NCBI RefSeq assembly: GCF_005848555.1
Contig: NZ_CP040518.1
Coordinates: 310,001 to 374,000, forward strand
Length of the DNA: 64,000 nucleotides
Direction of reading: 5' to 3'
From: Blautia sp. SC05B48
Lineage (GTDB): Bacteria; Bacillota; Clostridia; Lachnospirales; Lachnospiraceae
This document shows, in pieces, positions 43,806 to 53,170 of this stretch. Made by a program: the position numbers and the translations under genes. The notes under the pieces are model-generated. The model saw only the letters and a list, made by a program, of their open reading frames with translations. It was not told the DNA's origin and made no database searches. Each line of letters starts with the position of its first letter. The first letter of the stretch is position 1.

Positions 43806-45908
43806 TTATTTCACAACTTCATACATATACAATTCATGAAGAGCTCTCGTCGCCGCAATATATCTCGCCCGCTCCACGATCGGACTTCGGTCTTCCCCAG
43901 GAAATACAGAAAATACCTGATCAAACTCCAGACCCTTTGCCATGTAGAATGTTGTGACAGTCAGGCCTTTTTGGAAGTTTGTGCTGTCTCTGTGAAGAAG
44001 GGACAAACGCTCCTTGGTATCAAAGCCTTCTGCTTCCAGCTTCTCCTTCAGAATGTAGTAAGTTTCCCTTGCTTCATCTGCAGTTCTTGCGATCACTGCT
44101 GCTGTTTCATATGAAATAATATCTTCAACACCTTCATCTGCATTCTCAGCTATGACTGCCTGCTTCTCAAGCCGCAGCTCTCTCACTACGCTCTCCAGTG
44201 CCTCCTCAAGCCCCGGAAATTCTTTTTCCACAACAGGTTTTCCATGACGTTCAAAAAGCTCCACTTCCGTAATTCCCGCCAGTTTATTGGCATAAGACGC
44301 AATCTCAACAGTATTACGGTAGCTCTTGTTCATCACGATCCTGCGTATATCTTTTCCAAAGATCTTAGGCAGAAATGTCAGCACATCCTGTTGCTCGCCG
44401 TCCATAGTCTGTTCTCTGTCCCCAAGAATAGTCATCCTGCATTTAAAGAGTCTCTGAATGATCAGATACTGGATCATGGAATAATCCTGCATCTCATCCA
44501 CGATCAGATGGCGCACACCGGAATCCTCCTGCTGAGTTTCCAGCCGATATTTCAGATACAAAACCGGATACACATCCTCATAGCGCAGCTTTCTTTTTTC
44601 ATACTGAACCTGTGGAAGAGAAGGAAAACCCTCCTGTCTCAGGAAACGGTTGTACAGCACATAGAGATCTCTTGTCTCATACATCCTGTAGAAACGGTTC
44701 TTCACAGCCTCCCTTTCCTCATCCGGAAGATCGAATCCCTTAAGAGTCTCCACCTCATCAATGAAATATTCTGCTACTGCATCCATTCTGGAAAGCAGCG
44801 GGATATCCATGAATTTAAAGTAAAAAAGCTCTATGATCTCCTGCTCTTTTTTGACCACGCCTCTGTGTTCCACATCACGGAAGTTCATAAGGCTGTCCTC
44901 AAGCTCCACCAGATATCCTTCCATACGATCCAGAAAATCCCGTGACAGTTTCTCTTTCAGAAGCTTTTCATCGCATAATCCTGCAATCTGACGCTCGATC
45001 AGATCATATCTGTCTTCACAGTCAGAAACAACATTTTTCAGTCTCTTGTATGCAAAAAGGTCAAAGCTCATCTCCCGGATATTCTCCTCGCCAAGCTCCG
45101 GCAGGATATGGGAAATATAGTCCGAGAACACCCCATTCGGTGAAAGCACCAGCACAGAAGAAGATTTCAGATTTTTCCTGTCATGATACAGGAGATAAGC
45201 GATCCTGTGAAGGGCAATGGAAGTCTTTCCGCTTCCTGCTGCTCCCTGGATCACCATGATACGATCCGAAGTGTTTCGGATGATCGCATTCTGCTCCTTC
45301 TGGATCGTGCGGATAATATTCTTCAGCTGTACATCACCGTTGCTTCCAAGCTCTGCCTTCAGGATCTCATCGTCAATCTTCACATCACTCTCAAACTCAT
45401 AGATCATTTTTCCACCGCGGATCTTGTACTGCCACTTGGCAGCAATATCCCCGTGGATCTCGCCAAGCGGAGCCTGGTAGGAAGCCGGTCCCTTGTCAAA
45501 ATCATAAAACAGTCCGGACACAGGTGCTCTCCAGTCATAGATCAACGGAAGTCCGCCGTTCTCCTCAGCCAGGTTCGCAATTCCGATATAAAATATCTCC
45601 GGCTCATCTTCTCCTTCATAGCAGAAATCCACCCTTCCGAAAAACGGTGAATCCATCATCTTCCTGAATCTCCGACGCAGTTCGATCTTCTCATTGCTGG
45701 CATTGATCTCATGGAGAAGTGCCTGCTGGTTATCAAAATTCTCATATCCGTACTGGTCCATCTCTGTATAGTTTTCCCAGTAGTACTCATGCATACCTTC
45801 GATTTCTTTCTGCCCGACCTCTATGGATTCATCCAGCTGTGCGATCCTGTGCTTCAATGTCTCTGTCACATGTGAAAGGTATTCACGTCCGTTTTTTACC
45901 GCTGCCAT
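43806..45908 (-). CDS. helD: RNA polymerase recycling helicase-like protein HelD
   Basis: HelD is a UvrD/Rep-related protein that removes stalled or idle RNA polymerase from DNA in Gram-positives. The 700-residue protein has an N-terminal coiled-coil arm (about 1-95), Walker A GAAGSGKTSIALHRIAYLLY, the LIVDEMQDYS motif II, LGDREQTMDG, and the C-terminal YIAATRALHELY. The start is five bases after the ybjQ stop, so the two are coupled. The assignment to HelD rather than a DNA helicase rests on the N-terminal arm and overall length. Confidence 0.9.
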   Translation of the reverse strand: MAAVKNGREYLSHVTETLKHRIAQLDESIEVGQKEIEGMHEYYWENYTEMDQYGYENFDNQQALLHEINASNEKIELRRRFRKMMDSPFFGRVDFCYEGEDEPEIFYIGIANLAEENGGLPLIYDWRAPVSGLFYDFDKGPASYQAPLGEIHGDIAAKWQYKIRGGKMIYEFESDVKIDDEILKAELGSNGDVQLKNIIRTIQKEQNAIIRNTSDRIMVIQGAAGSGKTSIALHRIAYLLYHDRKNLKSSSVLVLSPNGVFSDYISHILPELGEENIREMSFDLFAYKRLKNVVSDCEDRYDLIERQIAGLCDEKLLKEKLSRDFLDRMEGYLVELEDSLMNFRDVEHRGVVKKEQEIIELFYFKFMDIPLLSRMDAVAEYFIDEVETLKGFDLPDEEREAVKNRFYRMYETRDLYVLYNRFLRQEGFPSLPQVQYEKRKLRYEDVYPVLYLKYRLETQQEDSGVRHLIVDEMQDYSMIQYLIIQRLFKCRMTILGDREQTMDGEQQDVLTFLPKIFGKDIRRIVMNKSYRNTVEIASYANKLAGITEVELFERHGKPVVEKEFPGLEEALESVVRELRLEKQAVIAENADEGVEDIISYETAAVIARTADEARETYYILKEKLEAEGFDTKERLSLLHRDSTNFQKGLTVTTFYMAKGLEFDQVFSVFPGEDRSPIVERARYIAATRALHELYMYEVVK

Positions 45909-45913
45909 AAGCC

Positions 45914-46234
45914 TTAATCCACCACTACAGCAGTTCCACTTGCTGTTACCATCAGCATTCCATTATCTGCACCAAGCACTTCGTAGTCAATATCCACACC
46001 GATCACTGCATTAGCTCCCATTGCACCTGCACGCTGCTCCAGCTCTGCCAGGGCTTCTCCTCTGGCTTTCTGAAGTTCTTCCTCATAACCGGCGCTTCTG
46101 CCGCCAAAGAAATTCCGAAGACCTGCTCCAAGATCTTTCATGAAATTTACTCCTGTGATCACTTCTCCGAATGCGATTCCTTTATATTCACGGATTGCTC
46201 TTCCCTCTACAGATGGCGTTGTTGTTATGATCAT
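45914..46234 (-). CDS. ybjQ: YbjQ/DUF74 family protein
   Basis: The 106-residue protein is a single YbjQ domain: [60 protein letters not shown]. These are pentamers of unknown function. The start at 46234 is chosen because GGGAGG precedes it; a start 13 codons upstream adds an unrelated leader. It is first in the operon with helD, separated by five bases. Confidence 0.93.
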   Translation of the reverse strand: MIITTTPSVEGRAIREYKGIAFGEVITGVNFMKDLGAGLRNFFGGRSAGYEEELQKARGEALAELEQRAGAMGANAVIGVDIDYEVLGADNGMLMVTASGTAVVVD

Positions 46235-46325
46235 GGTAAAATCCTCCCGTTTCTGTTGTTTTTTCTCAGGCATAAAAATGCCTTATTACAGAATTATACC
46301 CGAAAGCCGTCACGATGTATAGAGT

Positions 46326-46362
46326 AAAAAAAGGCTGCCCAAAGAGATGCCAGGCACCTTTT
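46326..46362 (-). terminator. Terminator of the GH31 gene
   Basis: On the minus strand a stem of AAAAGG and UGCC pairing with GGCA and CCUUUU (one bulge) is followed by seven T. It lies 29 bases after the GH31 stop. Confidence 0.68.
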
Positions 46363-46390
46363 CAGACAGTCTTTCCTTATTATCGCTTAT

Positions 46391-48760
46391 TTATTTTACA
46401 ACTTCAGTCACATAGGAAACTTCTTCCATTCCCGGATAACTTCCCTGACGCCCGCCAACAGTCAGAGTTCCTGTTTTATCATCCCAGGTAAGCTCTGTTG
46501 TTGCATAAGCACCGTTTTCAAAATTGTAGTTATTTCCCTCATCCTCATAAATAGTGAACTTGCAGTCTTCACCTGGATATACCATAAGTTTCACCGACTC
46601 CTCAGGTTTCTGGGAAGCATATACAAGTCCCTCTGCAACAGGAAGGATACTTCCTGCTTTTACAAAGATCGGCATCCGGTCGATCGGAGCATCTACGGTT
46701 ACGTACTGGCCGCCTTCATACTCCTTGCTTGTCCAGTAATCGTACCATTTCGTACCTGCCGGGAGATAGCATTTCCATGTTTTCTCTCTATGGAGCTCAG
46801 TACTCTCCGGTCCGTAATACATCGGCTCTGTAACAGCACAGATCAGAAGGGACGGTCCGAACATAAACTCATTCTCAACCTTGCGTGCTTCTTTATCCTC
46901 CGGGAAGTCAAAGAGAAGGCTTCTCATAATCGTATAATCATTAAAATGTACAGCACCTGCAAGGGAATAAATATACGGCATCAGATGATAACGGAGCTTG
47001 ATAAACTTCTCGATGGCATCATAGAACATGGTTCCTTTTTCACCAAAGTTCCAGATTTCTCTTGGTGTATCAGTTCCATGGGAACGGAACATCGGAAGGA
47101 AGGTTCCCATCTCCAGCCATCTTGTATACAGCTCACAGTATCCTTTATCCTTCACACCTTCGTTATATTTGCCCTGCCAGAACCATTTCGGCTCCGGATC
47201 TGTGTTGCAGCCGCATCCACGGTTCTGCCACTTATCAGCAACTGTAAAGAAAGCGCCGATATCCAGTGTCCAGTATGGATATCCACTCAGTCCCATATTC
47301 AGGCCTTCCACGATCTGTGTCTTAAGATTATCCCAGGATGCACAGGTATCGCCTGACCACAGCATTGCAGAATATTTCTGGCCGGAAGCATAGCCGGAAC
47401 GTGTCAGGTTAAGAACTCGTTTCTCTTCTGTAGTTTTTCTCTGATTCTCATAAATTCCCTTTGCATGCATCAGTGCAAAAGCATTGGCAACAGCAGGATC
47501 CAGATATTTCTTGTGCTCACCGCCGACAAGCTCATATCTTTCCCATGGCTCTCTTTTTGCTGCACCACTCCAGTCAGGACCGGAAAACGGTTCTGTGGAA
47601 TCGCACCACCAGGAATCAAAGCCCTGGTCAAAAAGTCCTTCCTGTGCCTGTTTCCAGTACATTTCTCTCGCTTCTTCATTAAAAGCATCATAAGTCGCAT
47701 AATCATAAAGAAGATGACCAGTCTTAAAAAACTCTGTATGGTTCTTGCCGCCTGCATTCATATTCGGCCATACGGAAACCATGGTATGGGCATTCAGTTT
47801 GTGGATTTCCTCCGCACATTCTTTCATATCTCCGTAACGCTTCTGATCCAGGATCTTCTCGCCCCAGTTTCCAGGATCCCAGGTATTCCAGTCCTGTACC
47901 ACACAGTCAAGCGGAACCCCGATCTTACGGTAGTGGCGAACAATCTCAAGAAGCTCTTTTGCCGTGTAATACTGCTCTTTGGACTGTACATAGCCATAAG
48001 CCCATTTCGGCAGCATCTGCGCCTTGCCTGTAAGATAACGGTAATCATGGATGATCTCATCCATAGTATGACCGCCCATAAAATAATAATCGATCTGATC
48101 TACAGTATCCAGAAACAGATAGGAATCTTTCAGATCATCATTAAAAGTCATAAGTGAACAGCAGTCAACAAGAATTCCATATCCTTCTGTGGAAACCAAA
48201 ACCGGCATCGGGATACGCATGTTATGCTGATATAAGTACTGGCAGTGACCTCTGTAATTGTAAATACCTTCCTCTGCCTGGCCAAGCCCATGGATTTCCT
48301 CATCCTCTTTCCATGTGAAGAACAGTTTTCCACGATATGCTGTTCTTACTTTCTCAGCTTTCAGATTCTGGATAAAATTCCTCTCACCGTCAACTGTCTT
48401 TACACGGTTGATGATCGGCTCCTCATCGCCTGTATTATAGTGGATCACATCTGTTTCAGTCAGTTCCGGTTTCTTCTGGGAAAGCCACTTGCTTCCGTCT
48501 GCATGCTTCCAGATGATATCACCGGATGCAGTGTTGATCTCTGCACAAACTTTCACAGTTTTCACAATGATACTTCCTGCATTTTCCTCTGCTGAAAAAT
48601 CAACCTCAGGATATTCTTTTTTCTCAATGATCAGGGAGTCCTGTGCCTCTTTGATCTCTTTTCCGGAAACGATCATGCGGATGATCTCCTCTGTCACCGG
48701 AACCACCCGGTATGTCAGCTTTCCAGCTTCAAACTGTACATAGCTATCTGTTTTAACCAT
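46391..48760 (-). CDS. GH31 glycoside hydrolase, alpha-glucosidase/alpha-xylosidase type
   Basis: The 789-residue cytoplasmic enzyme (no signal peptide) has the GH31 (beta/alpha)8 barrel with nucleophile Asp387 in WWCDSTEP and acid/base Asp470 in LWSGDTCASW. The WWxDxTEP form and the RSGYASGQKYSAMLWSGD block resemble alpha-xylosidase-type members (Xyl31A-like) more than typical maltase-glucoamylase types, but substrate use is uncertain. An N-terminal beta domain (1-245) and C-terminal beta domains flank the barrel. AGGAGAAG lies before the ATG. An AraC-type regulator is the next gene upstream on the same strand. Confidence 0.88.
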   Translation of the reverse strand: MVKTDSYVQFEAGKLTYRVVPVTEEIIRMIVSGKEIKEAQDSLIIEKKEYPEVDFSAEENAGSIIVKTVKVCAEINTASGDIIWKHADGSKWLSQKKPELTETDVIHYNTGDEEPIINRVKTVDGERNFIQNLKAEKVRTAYRGKLFFTWKEDEEIHGLGQAEEGIYNYRGHCQYLYQHNMRIPMPVLVSTEGYGILVDCCSLMTFNDDLKDSYLFLDTVDQIDYYFMGGHTMDEIIHDYRYLTGKAQMLPKWAYGYVQSKEQYYTAKELLEIVRHYRKIGVPLDCVVQDWNTWDPGNWGEKILDQKRYGDMKECAEEIHKLNAHTMVSVWPNMNAGGKNHTEFFKTGHLLYDYATYDAFNEEAREMYWKQAQEGLFDQGFDSWWCDSTEPFSGPDWSGAAKREPWERYELVGGEHKKYLDPAVANAFALMHAKGIYENQRKTTEEKRVLNLTRSGYASGQKYSAMLWSGDTCASWDNLKTQIVEGLNMGLSGYPYWTLDIGAFFTVADKWQNRGCGCNTDPEPKWFWQGKYNEGVKDKGYCELYTRWLEMGTFLPMFRSHGTDTPREIWNFGEKGTMFYDAIEKFIKLRYHLMPYIYSLAGAVHFNDYTIMRSLLFDFPEDKEARKVENEFMFGPSLLICAVTEPMYYGPESTELHREKTWKCYLPAGTKWYDYWTSKEYEGGQYVTVDAPIDRMPIFVKAGSILPVAEGLVYASQKPEESVKLMVYPGEDCKFTIYEDEGNNYNFENGAYATTELTWDDKTGTLTVGGRQGSYPGMEEVSYVTEVVK

Positions 48761-48811
48761 AATTTCCCTTCTCCTTATCTGTCCGGTAAATCAGACATTA
48801 ATATTCCGTTT

Positions 48812-48852
48812 CTGATATCGGAGCCTTTCTAATAAAAAAGCTCCGATATCAG
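48812..48852. promoter_or_regulatory. 13-bp perfect inverted repeat between the AraC and GH31 genes
   Basis: The arms CTGATATCGGAGC and GCTCCGATATCAG flank a 15-base loop, 52 bases upstream of the GH31 start and 81 bases after the AraC stop. There is no clear T-run on either side, so it is as likely an operator or leader structure as a terminator. Confidence 0.5.
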
Positions 48853-48932
48853 GACAAAATTTCTTACTTTTATCCTAACATCGAAGCCTGATTTCCGTCT
48901 ATGACTTATCCGCTCATGAATTTTAACTATTT

Positions 48933-49802
48933 TTACTGTTTCTTCTGCTTCTCATCTTTCGGCGGTTTCCCCACGTGTTTTTTGTAAAGTCTGTAAAAAT
49001 TGGAAATATTATTAAATCCGCATTCCATGGCGATTTCCGTAACATTTTTATCTGTTTCCCGAAGAAGCTCACGCGCATGGTTGATCCTCATCCTTGTGAC
49101 ATAATCGCTGAAACTGATATTTGTCACCTTACGGAAATAAGAAGAAAAATAGTTGGAACTCATATATACGGAAGAAGCAACTTCTTCCAGAGTGATCTTC
49201 TCACAGTAATGATCATCTATGTAATTAAAAGCCTGCTCAAGACGCTTCATTGCATTTTTCTTCTCACGGAGCATTTCCCCTGACTTGCTCTCATCCTGAT
49301 AAGCCCGGATCAGCATGGTAAGGATGCGAAGTACATTCGCCTTGATCATCAGCGGATAGCCTTCTTTTTTCTGCTGCCATTCGTGATAGATCTCCCAGAT
49401 ACTGGAACGGATCTCTCCGCTTACCTCTTCTTCCCTGCCGATACGGTTCTTAAAATTACTTCCTCTCTCAACAAAAGGCTTCAGATATTCCGTATCAAAA
49501 ATACTCAGCTTTTCGGCCACGAATTCCGGTGAAAAGATCATCACAAGAAGCTTCATGTCTCCACCGATCAGCTTCCATCCATGAGGCTCCACATTATTGA
49601 AGATGATGATGTCATCTTCTTCCATTGTATATTCCTGCCCGTTTACAAAATAATTTCCCTTGCCCCCCAACACACAGGTGATCTCGAAATAGCTGTGCCA
49701 GTGATAACTTCCAGGCCGACTGTTCTCCGGTGTCAGTTCCACCTCTGAAATCTGAAAAGGAAATTCTTTGTCAAGGGGTATGTTGTCTCTCTCTAATCGC
49801 AA
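48933..49802 (-). CDS. AraC-family regulator with cupin sensor domain, TTG start
   Basis: The 289-residue protein has an N-terminal cupin (SYHWHSYFEITCVLGGKGNYF region, ENNVEPHGWKL) and two C-terminal AraC HTH motifs (TLEEVASSVYMSSNYFSSYFRK, VTEIAMECGFNNISNFYRLYKKHVG). I start at TTG 49802, which has GGAGG 6 bases upstream; no ATG is suitable. It is next to the GH31 gene and is likely its sugar-responsive regulator. Target inferred from position only. Confidence 0.88.
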   Translation of the reverse strand: MRLERDNIPLDKEFPFQISEVELTPENSRPGSYHWHSYFEITCVLGGKGNYFVNGQEYTMEEDDIIIFNNVEPHGWKLIGGDMKLLVMIFSPEFVAEKLSIFDTEYLKPFVERGSNFKNRIGREEEVSGEIRSSIWEIYHEWQQKKEGYPLMIKANVLRILTMLIRAYQDESKSGEMLREKKNAMKRLEQAFNYIDDHYCEKITLEEVASSVYMSSNYFSSYFRKVTNISFSDYVTRMRINHARELLRETDKNVTEIAMECGFNNISNFYRLYKKHVGKPPKDEKQKKQ

Positions 49803-49906
49803 ATTCTGCCTCCTGTAAACGCAGACACTGTCATCGCATCAGCTGTTTCCGGCAGGACCGGCAGCCTTTCCAGTGTCTTCTTACGCTCACAATATTATAG
49901 CAGATA

Positions 49907-50200
49907 TTATTTTTCCATGCAATCTGTGATAGTTCGTTCTAACTCTTCCAGCTGATCTTCGTGCTTCCCATGGACAGCAATGCGGAAATAATCATTACCC
50001 TGAATTCCTTTTATCATATAGTAATCGCTGTCAATCTTAAAAAACGGCTGTTTCAGCATATCAAGATATGTGAATCCACCCAATGGTCTCAGCTTCAGAA
50101 TGAATTCCCGCTCTACCGGTTCATCCAGAAGATAATCCCAGGCAAACCAGCCGGATTCTGCACATTTTTCCCTGGAAGGCTGTTTTCCTATTATTTTCAT
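49907..50200 (-). CDS. Small protein of unknown function
   Basis: I do not recognise this 97-residue protein. It is soluble and acidic, with no signal peptide, starts MKIIGKQPSREKCAESGWFAW and ends with a helical EDQLEELERTITDCMEK. Two cysteines (13 and 94) are visible. A weak AAGGGG precedes the ATG. It lies between the desulfurase-like gene and the AraC gene. It is probably a real gene by its coding character, but no homologue is known to me. Confidence 0.6.
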   Translation of the reverse strand: MKIIGKQPSREKCAESGWFAWDYLLDEPVEREFILKLRPLGGFTYLDMLKQPFFKIDSDYYMIKGIQGNDYFRIAVHGKHEDQLEELERTITDCMEK

Positions 50201-50324
50201 AATCGTGTATTCCCCTTTCCTTTACAGGCAGATTTCCCGTGGATCTGCTGTCTGCCCTATATGACTGATTCCTGTGATCGTTCTTCGTAATACATCCGTA
50301 TAAATTTGCTCTGTAACTTGCCTG

Positions 50325-51476
50325 CTAAATATTCCGTGCCACAGATGCTGCTATTTCCTTCGCAGCTCCTAAAAATTCCTTTATATCCTTCTCCTCCGTA
50401 AACCACGAAACACTTACTCTCACAGTTCCGCCCTCTTCTGTTCCCATTGCCTTATGGATCAATGGCGAACAGTGAAGCCCTGAACGGACAATGATCCCAT
50501 ATCCGCTTTCCAGAATATACGCGGCATCCGAAGCTTTCAGTCCCTGAAAATTCAGGCTCATCACAGGTCCTCTGCATACGTCATGGTTTCCGTAGCTCCT
50601 TACACCCTCTATCTGTTCCAGACCACAATAAAGCATTTCCATCAGACGAGCTTCTTTTTCCATAATTGCCGCAAGTCCTGTCTGCTCAATAAACTCCGCC
50701 CCAGCCAGAAGTCCTGTGATTCCCGGCATGTTCTGAGTTCCTACCTCATACTCATAATCTTTGTTCTCGTAGGTAAGCTGTGCGCTGTTTCTTCCGGTTC
50801 CCCCATATTTCAGAGGCTTCAGCTCAATTCCGCTCCCGACATAAAATCCGCCGATTCCCTGAATTCCCATCAGACTTTTGTGGCCTGTAAAAATAAGCGC
50901 ATCTGCTTCCCATTTATCTGCATCAACAGGGATACAGCCAGCACTCTGCGACACATCCACGATCAGGATCAGTCCATGTCTCTTTACAAATTCCCGGATC
51001 ATCTCCATATCCTGCACACAGCCTGTCACGTTGGAACAGTGGTTCACGATCAGCACACGGCTGTCCGGTCGTACTGCTGTTTCCAGGGCTTCTTCCGTCA
51101 CTGTCCCGTTTATCGTACACTTCACTACCAGCACCGGATGTTCTCTCAGCTGTTCCAGATTATATACCGGACGTAGCACACTGTTATGCTCTGTCTGCGT
51201 TACCAGGATGCTACTGCCTTTTTCACCGTAGTCCAGCCCCCCAAGGACTGTATTCATGCTTTCTGTTGCCCCTGATGTAAAAAATATTCTCTCTGTTTCC
51301 CTGATTCCAAGGAGCTGTCCCAGTTTTTCCCGGCAAAGTACTTCCACATCTTTTTTCATGATCGAGCTGCCGCCCCGGAACTGCGAAGCAGGCGTGCCGC
51401 TAAGGCACGCCTGCACAGCTTCCAAAACAGCAGGGGGCTTCGGCCAGGAAGTTGCCCCGTTGTTCAGATATATCAT
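50325..51476 (-). CDS. Cysteine-desulfurase-like PLP enzyme (TIGR01977 type)
   Basis: The 383-residue class V enzyme carries the catalytic lysine Lys200 in FTGHKSLMGIQGIGG, the active Cys336 in RSGLHCSPL and the early EHNSV histidine, as in group II cysteine desulfurases. It fits the family known as TIGR01977 (EF2568 type), often near selenium- or molybdenum-linked genes; none is near here. It starts four bases after the stop of the sugar-isomerase-like gene, so they are co-transcribed. The actual sulphur or selenium acceptor is unknown. Confidence 0.87.
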   Translation of the reverse strand: MIYLNNGATSWPKPPAVLEAVQACLSGTPASQFRGGSSIMKKDVEVLCREKLGQLLGIRETERIFFTSGATESMNTVLGGLDYGEKGSSILVTQTEHNSVLRPVYNLEQLREHPVLVVKCTINGTVTEEALETAVRPDSRVLIVNHCSNVTGCVQDMEMIREFVKRHGLILIVDVSQSAGCIPVDADKWEADALIFTGHKSLMGIQGIGGFYVGSGIELKPLKYGGTGRNSAQLTYENKDYEYEVGTQNMPGITGLLAGAEFIEQTGLAAIMEKEARLMEMLYCGLEQIEGVRSYGNHDVCRGPVMSLNFQGLKASDAAYILESGYGIIVRSGLHCSPLIHKAMGTEEGGTVRVSVSWFTEEKDIKEFLGAAKEIAASVARNI

Positions 51477-51480
51477 CCAA

Positions 51481-52848
51481 TCATCCTTCCAGAATATTGA
51501 AGTTCATAATTTTTGCAATCTTCTTGATCATCTTTGTGTAATCACCGAAGATCAGCACCTGATGATGTCCGAATCCTGCAAGATTGTGCATGAATTCTCT
51601 TGCATCGTCCATCTGGATGTAGTAGAACGGACTGCAGTATGTATCTGCATATTCAGAACGGATAACCTTGCCTTTCTTGATGCACATGGTATCGCCTGCC
51701 GGATTGAAACGTCCAAGTGTGATATAATCATCATCGTTCTCTGTGAAGTCAACCTGCAGTTTTCCACCGAATCCCTGGCCTGTGAATGCCCAGAGTTTGT
51801 ATGCCAGCGGTTTTGTTCCATAACCGTTCATCTGAAGAGCCGGTACTGCATGGTGGATGCGGAGAAGCTCGTCTGTCTCGTGGTTCGGGTTACCCATGAA
51901 TGCCGGACGTTTTCCGGCATACTGCATGATCAGCATGGCCATCAATGCGTTAAGGTCTTCCTCACATCCGCTTGGAATTCCCTCGTCTTTCATGATGGAA
52001 TGACACATACATGGTGTGAATTTACGGTTCTGCGGGATTTCTGTTGTACAGAGCTCATGACATGCGGTTGAGAAAGCGTTGCAGTCATAAATATCCATCA
52101 TCTTTTTGGCAGCCAGATAATATTTCACGTCATTGATAAACCAGTCTGTGTTTACCTGTGTATCAGTAGATCCAGCAATGATCTTATCTGCAATCGGCTT
52201 TGCTTCCTCATCTGTGATCTCATCCATATATTTGAAAATGGATGTAAATGGAAGCTTCACCACTTCAACTCCGTAACGCTGACGAAGGATCTCCGGATCG
52301 CGGATCAGACTCTGAATTCCGAATGTAGGCTGAGATCCTGCTGTCAGTACAAGCGCCCTTGTATTGCGAACTGCTTTTCTTACCCAGAGAATATGCATGA
52401 TCTCATTCACATCCTGAAGATCCATACATACATATGCCTCTACTCCGATGGAACGGCAGTATGCTGCAAAATCAATTCCTTCGTTTCCGTTCTGCCAGAT
52501 AACGACCGGCTTTCCGAAACGCTCAAGCTTAGGAATTCTCCATCCCATGCAGAGGAAGCAATCGATCTCATCAACATCCTCTCCGATTTTTGCAAAAAGG
52601 TCTTTATCTACAACAAAAGACTCATTATAGCGGACATCCACAGACTCCGTGAATTCTACCTCATCAATAACCCCTTGTAATCCCTTAACTGAATTTTTGA
52701 ATGCCTCATCAGCTGCTTTTGTCTCAGCTTCAACAGTCATATCCTCTTTATGTCCGGCACGACATGGTCCCTCCCAGAAATGTGTATGTGTCAGACATCC
52801 AACCAACGGTTTTACTACAAGTTTCATATCCATTGCTTTCTGTTTCAT
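51481..52848 (-). CDS. L-fucose/D-arabinose isomerase-family protein
   Basis: The 455-residue protein resembles the FucI/AraA-type (COG2407) sugar isomerases, with two Rossmann-like N-terminal domains and a C-terminal metal-binding region (CHSIMKDEGIPSGCEEDLNALM, NPNHETDELLRIHHAVPAL; Glu, Asp and His as likely ligands). It is shorter than true FucI (about 590). The start at 52848 has GAGAGGT upstream; a start 21 codons earlier lacks the family. It is followed four bases later by the desulfurase-like gene. Substrate unknown; a role other than sugar isomerisation is possible. Confidence 0.8.
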   Translation of the reverse strand: MKQKAMDMKLVVKPLVGCLTHTHFWEGPCRAGHKEDMTVEAETKAADEAFKNSVKGLQGVIDEVEFTESVDVRYNESFVVDKDLFAKIGEDVDEIDCFLCMGWRIPKLERFGKPVVIWQNGNEGIDFAAYCRSIGVEAYVCMDLQDVNEIMHILWVRKAVRNTRALVLTAGSQPTFGIQSLIRDPEILRQRYGVEVVKLPFTSIFKYMDEITDEEAKPIADKIIAGSTDTQVNTDWFINDVKYYLAAKKMMDIYDCNAFSTACHELCTTEIPQNRKFTPCMCHSIMKDEGIPSGCEEDLNALMAMLIMQYAGKRPAFMGNPNHETDELLRIHHAVPALQMNGYGTKPLAYKLWAFTGQGFGGKLQVDFTENDDDYITLGRFNPAGDTMCIKKGKVIRSEYADTYCSPFYYIQMDDAREFMHNLAGFGHHQVLIFGDYTKMIKKIAKIMNFNILEG

Positions 52849-52923
52849 AATAAAAATACCTCTCTTCTCTTTAACATTCCGCATTTTCCAGTTTGTAGTT
52901 TTTCCACACACTCGATATATCCT

Positions 52924-53040
52924 ATTATACTGTATGAATCATGGAATTCCTCTTTATTCTTCCGAACAGACTGTACTTTCTTACGATTTTGTGCTATTTT
53001 CATATAATTTATATTATTATTCCCATCATTTTTATATGAA
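52924..53040 (-). promoter_or_regulatory. Upstream region of the isomerase-like operon
   Basis: On the minus strand a TATAAT at 52924-52929 is a likely -10 box. Farther upstream an inverted repeat TTCATATAA/TTATATGAA (52999-53007 and 53032-53040) with a 24-base spacer may bind an AraC-type regulator. The next part holds only the ABC terminator. Confidence 0.4.
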
Positions 53041-53083
53041 TTATACAATATTTATTCACCACATTAACCTGAAAAAAATCCGC

Positions 53084-53143
53084 AAAAAAAGCACCGGAAA
53101 CGTGGCCGATCCGTTTTTCGGATGGAAGTACATTTCCGGTGCT
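53084..53143 (-). terminator. Terminator of the MarR-ABC exporter operon
   Basis: A long stem AGCACCGGAAA/TTTCCGGTGCT with an inner ATCCG/CGGAT stem is followed on the minus strand by seven T, 28 bases after the ABC stop. Confidence 0.85.
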
Positions 53144-53170
53144 GTAATCCTGCCCAATACTCAGGTTATC

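Noticed and set aside
48812-48852. 13-bp hairpin called as a standard terminator of the AraC gene
   Set aside because: No run of T follows on the minus strand, so I left it as a regulatory repeat.
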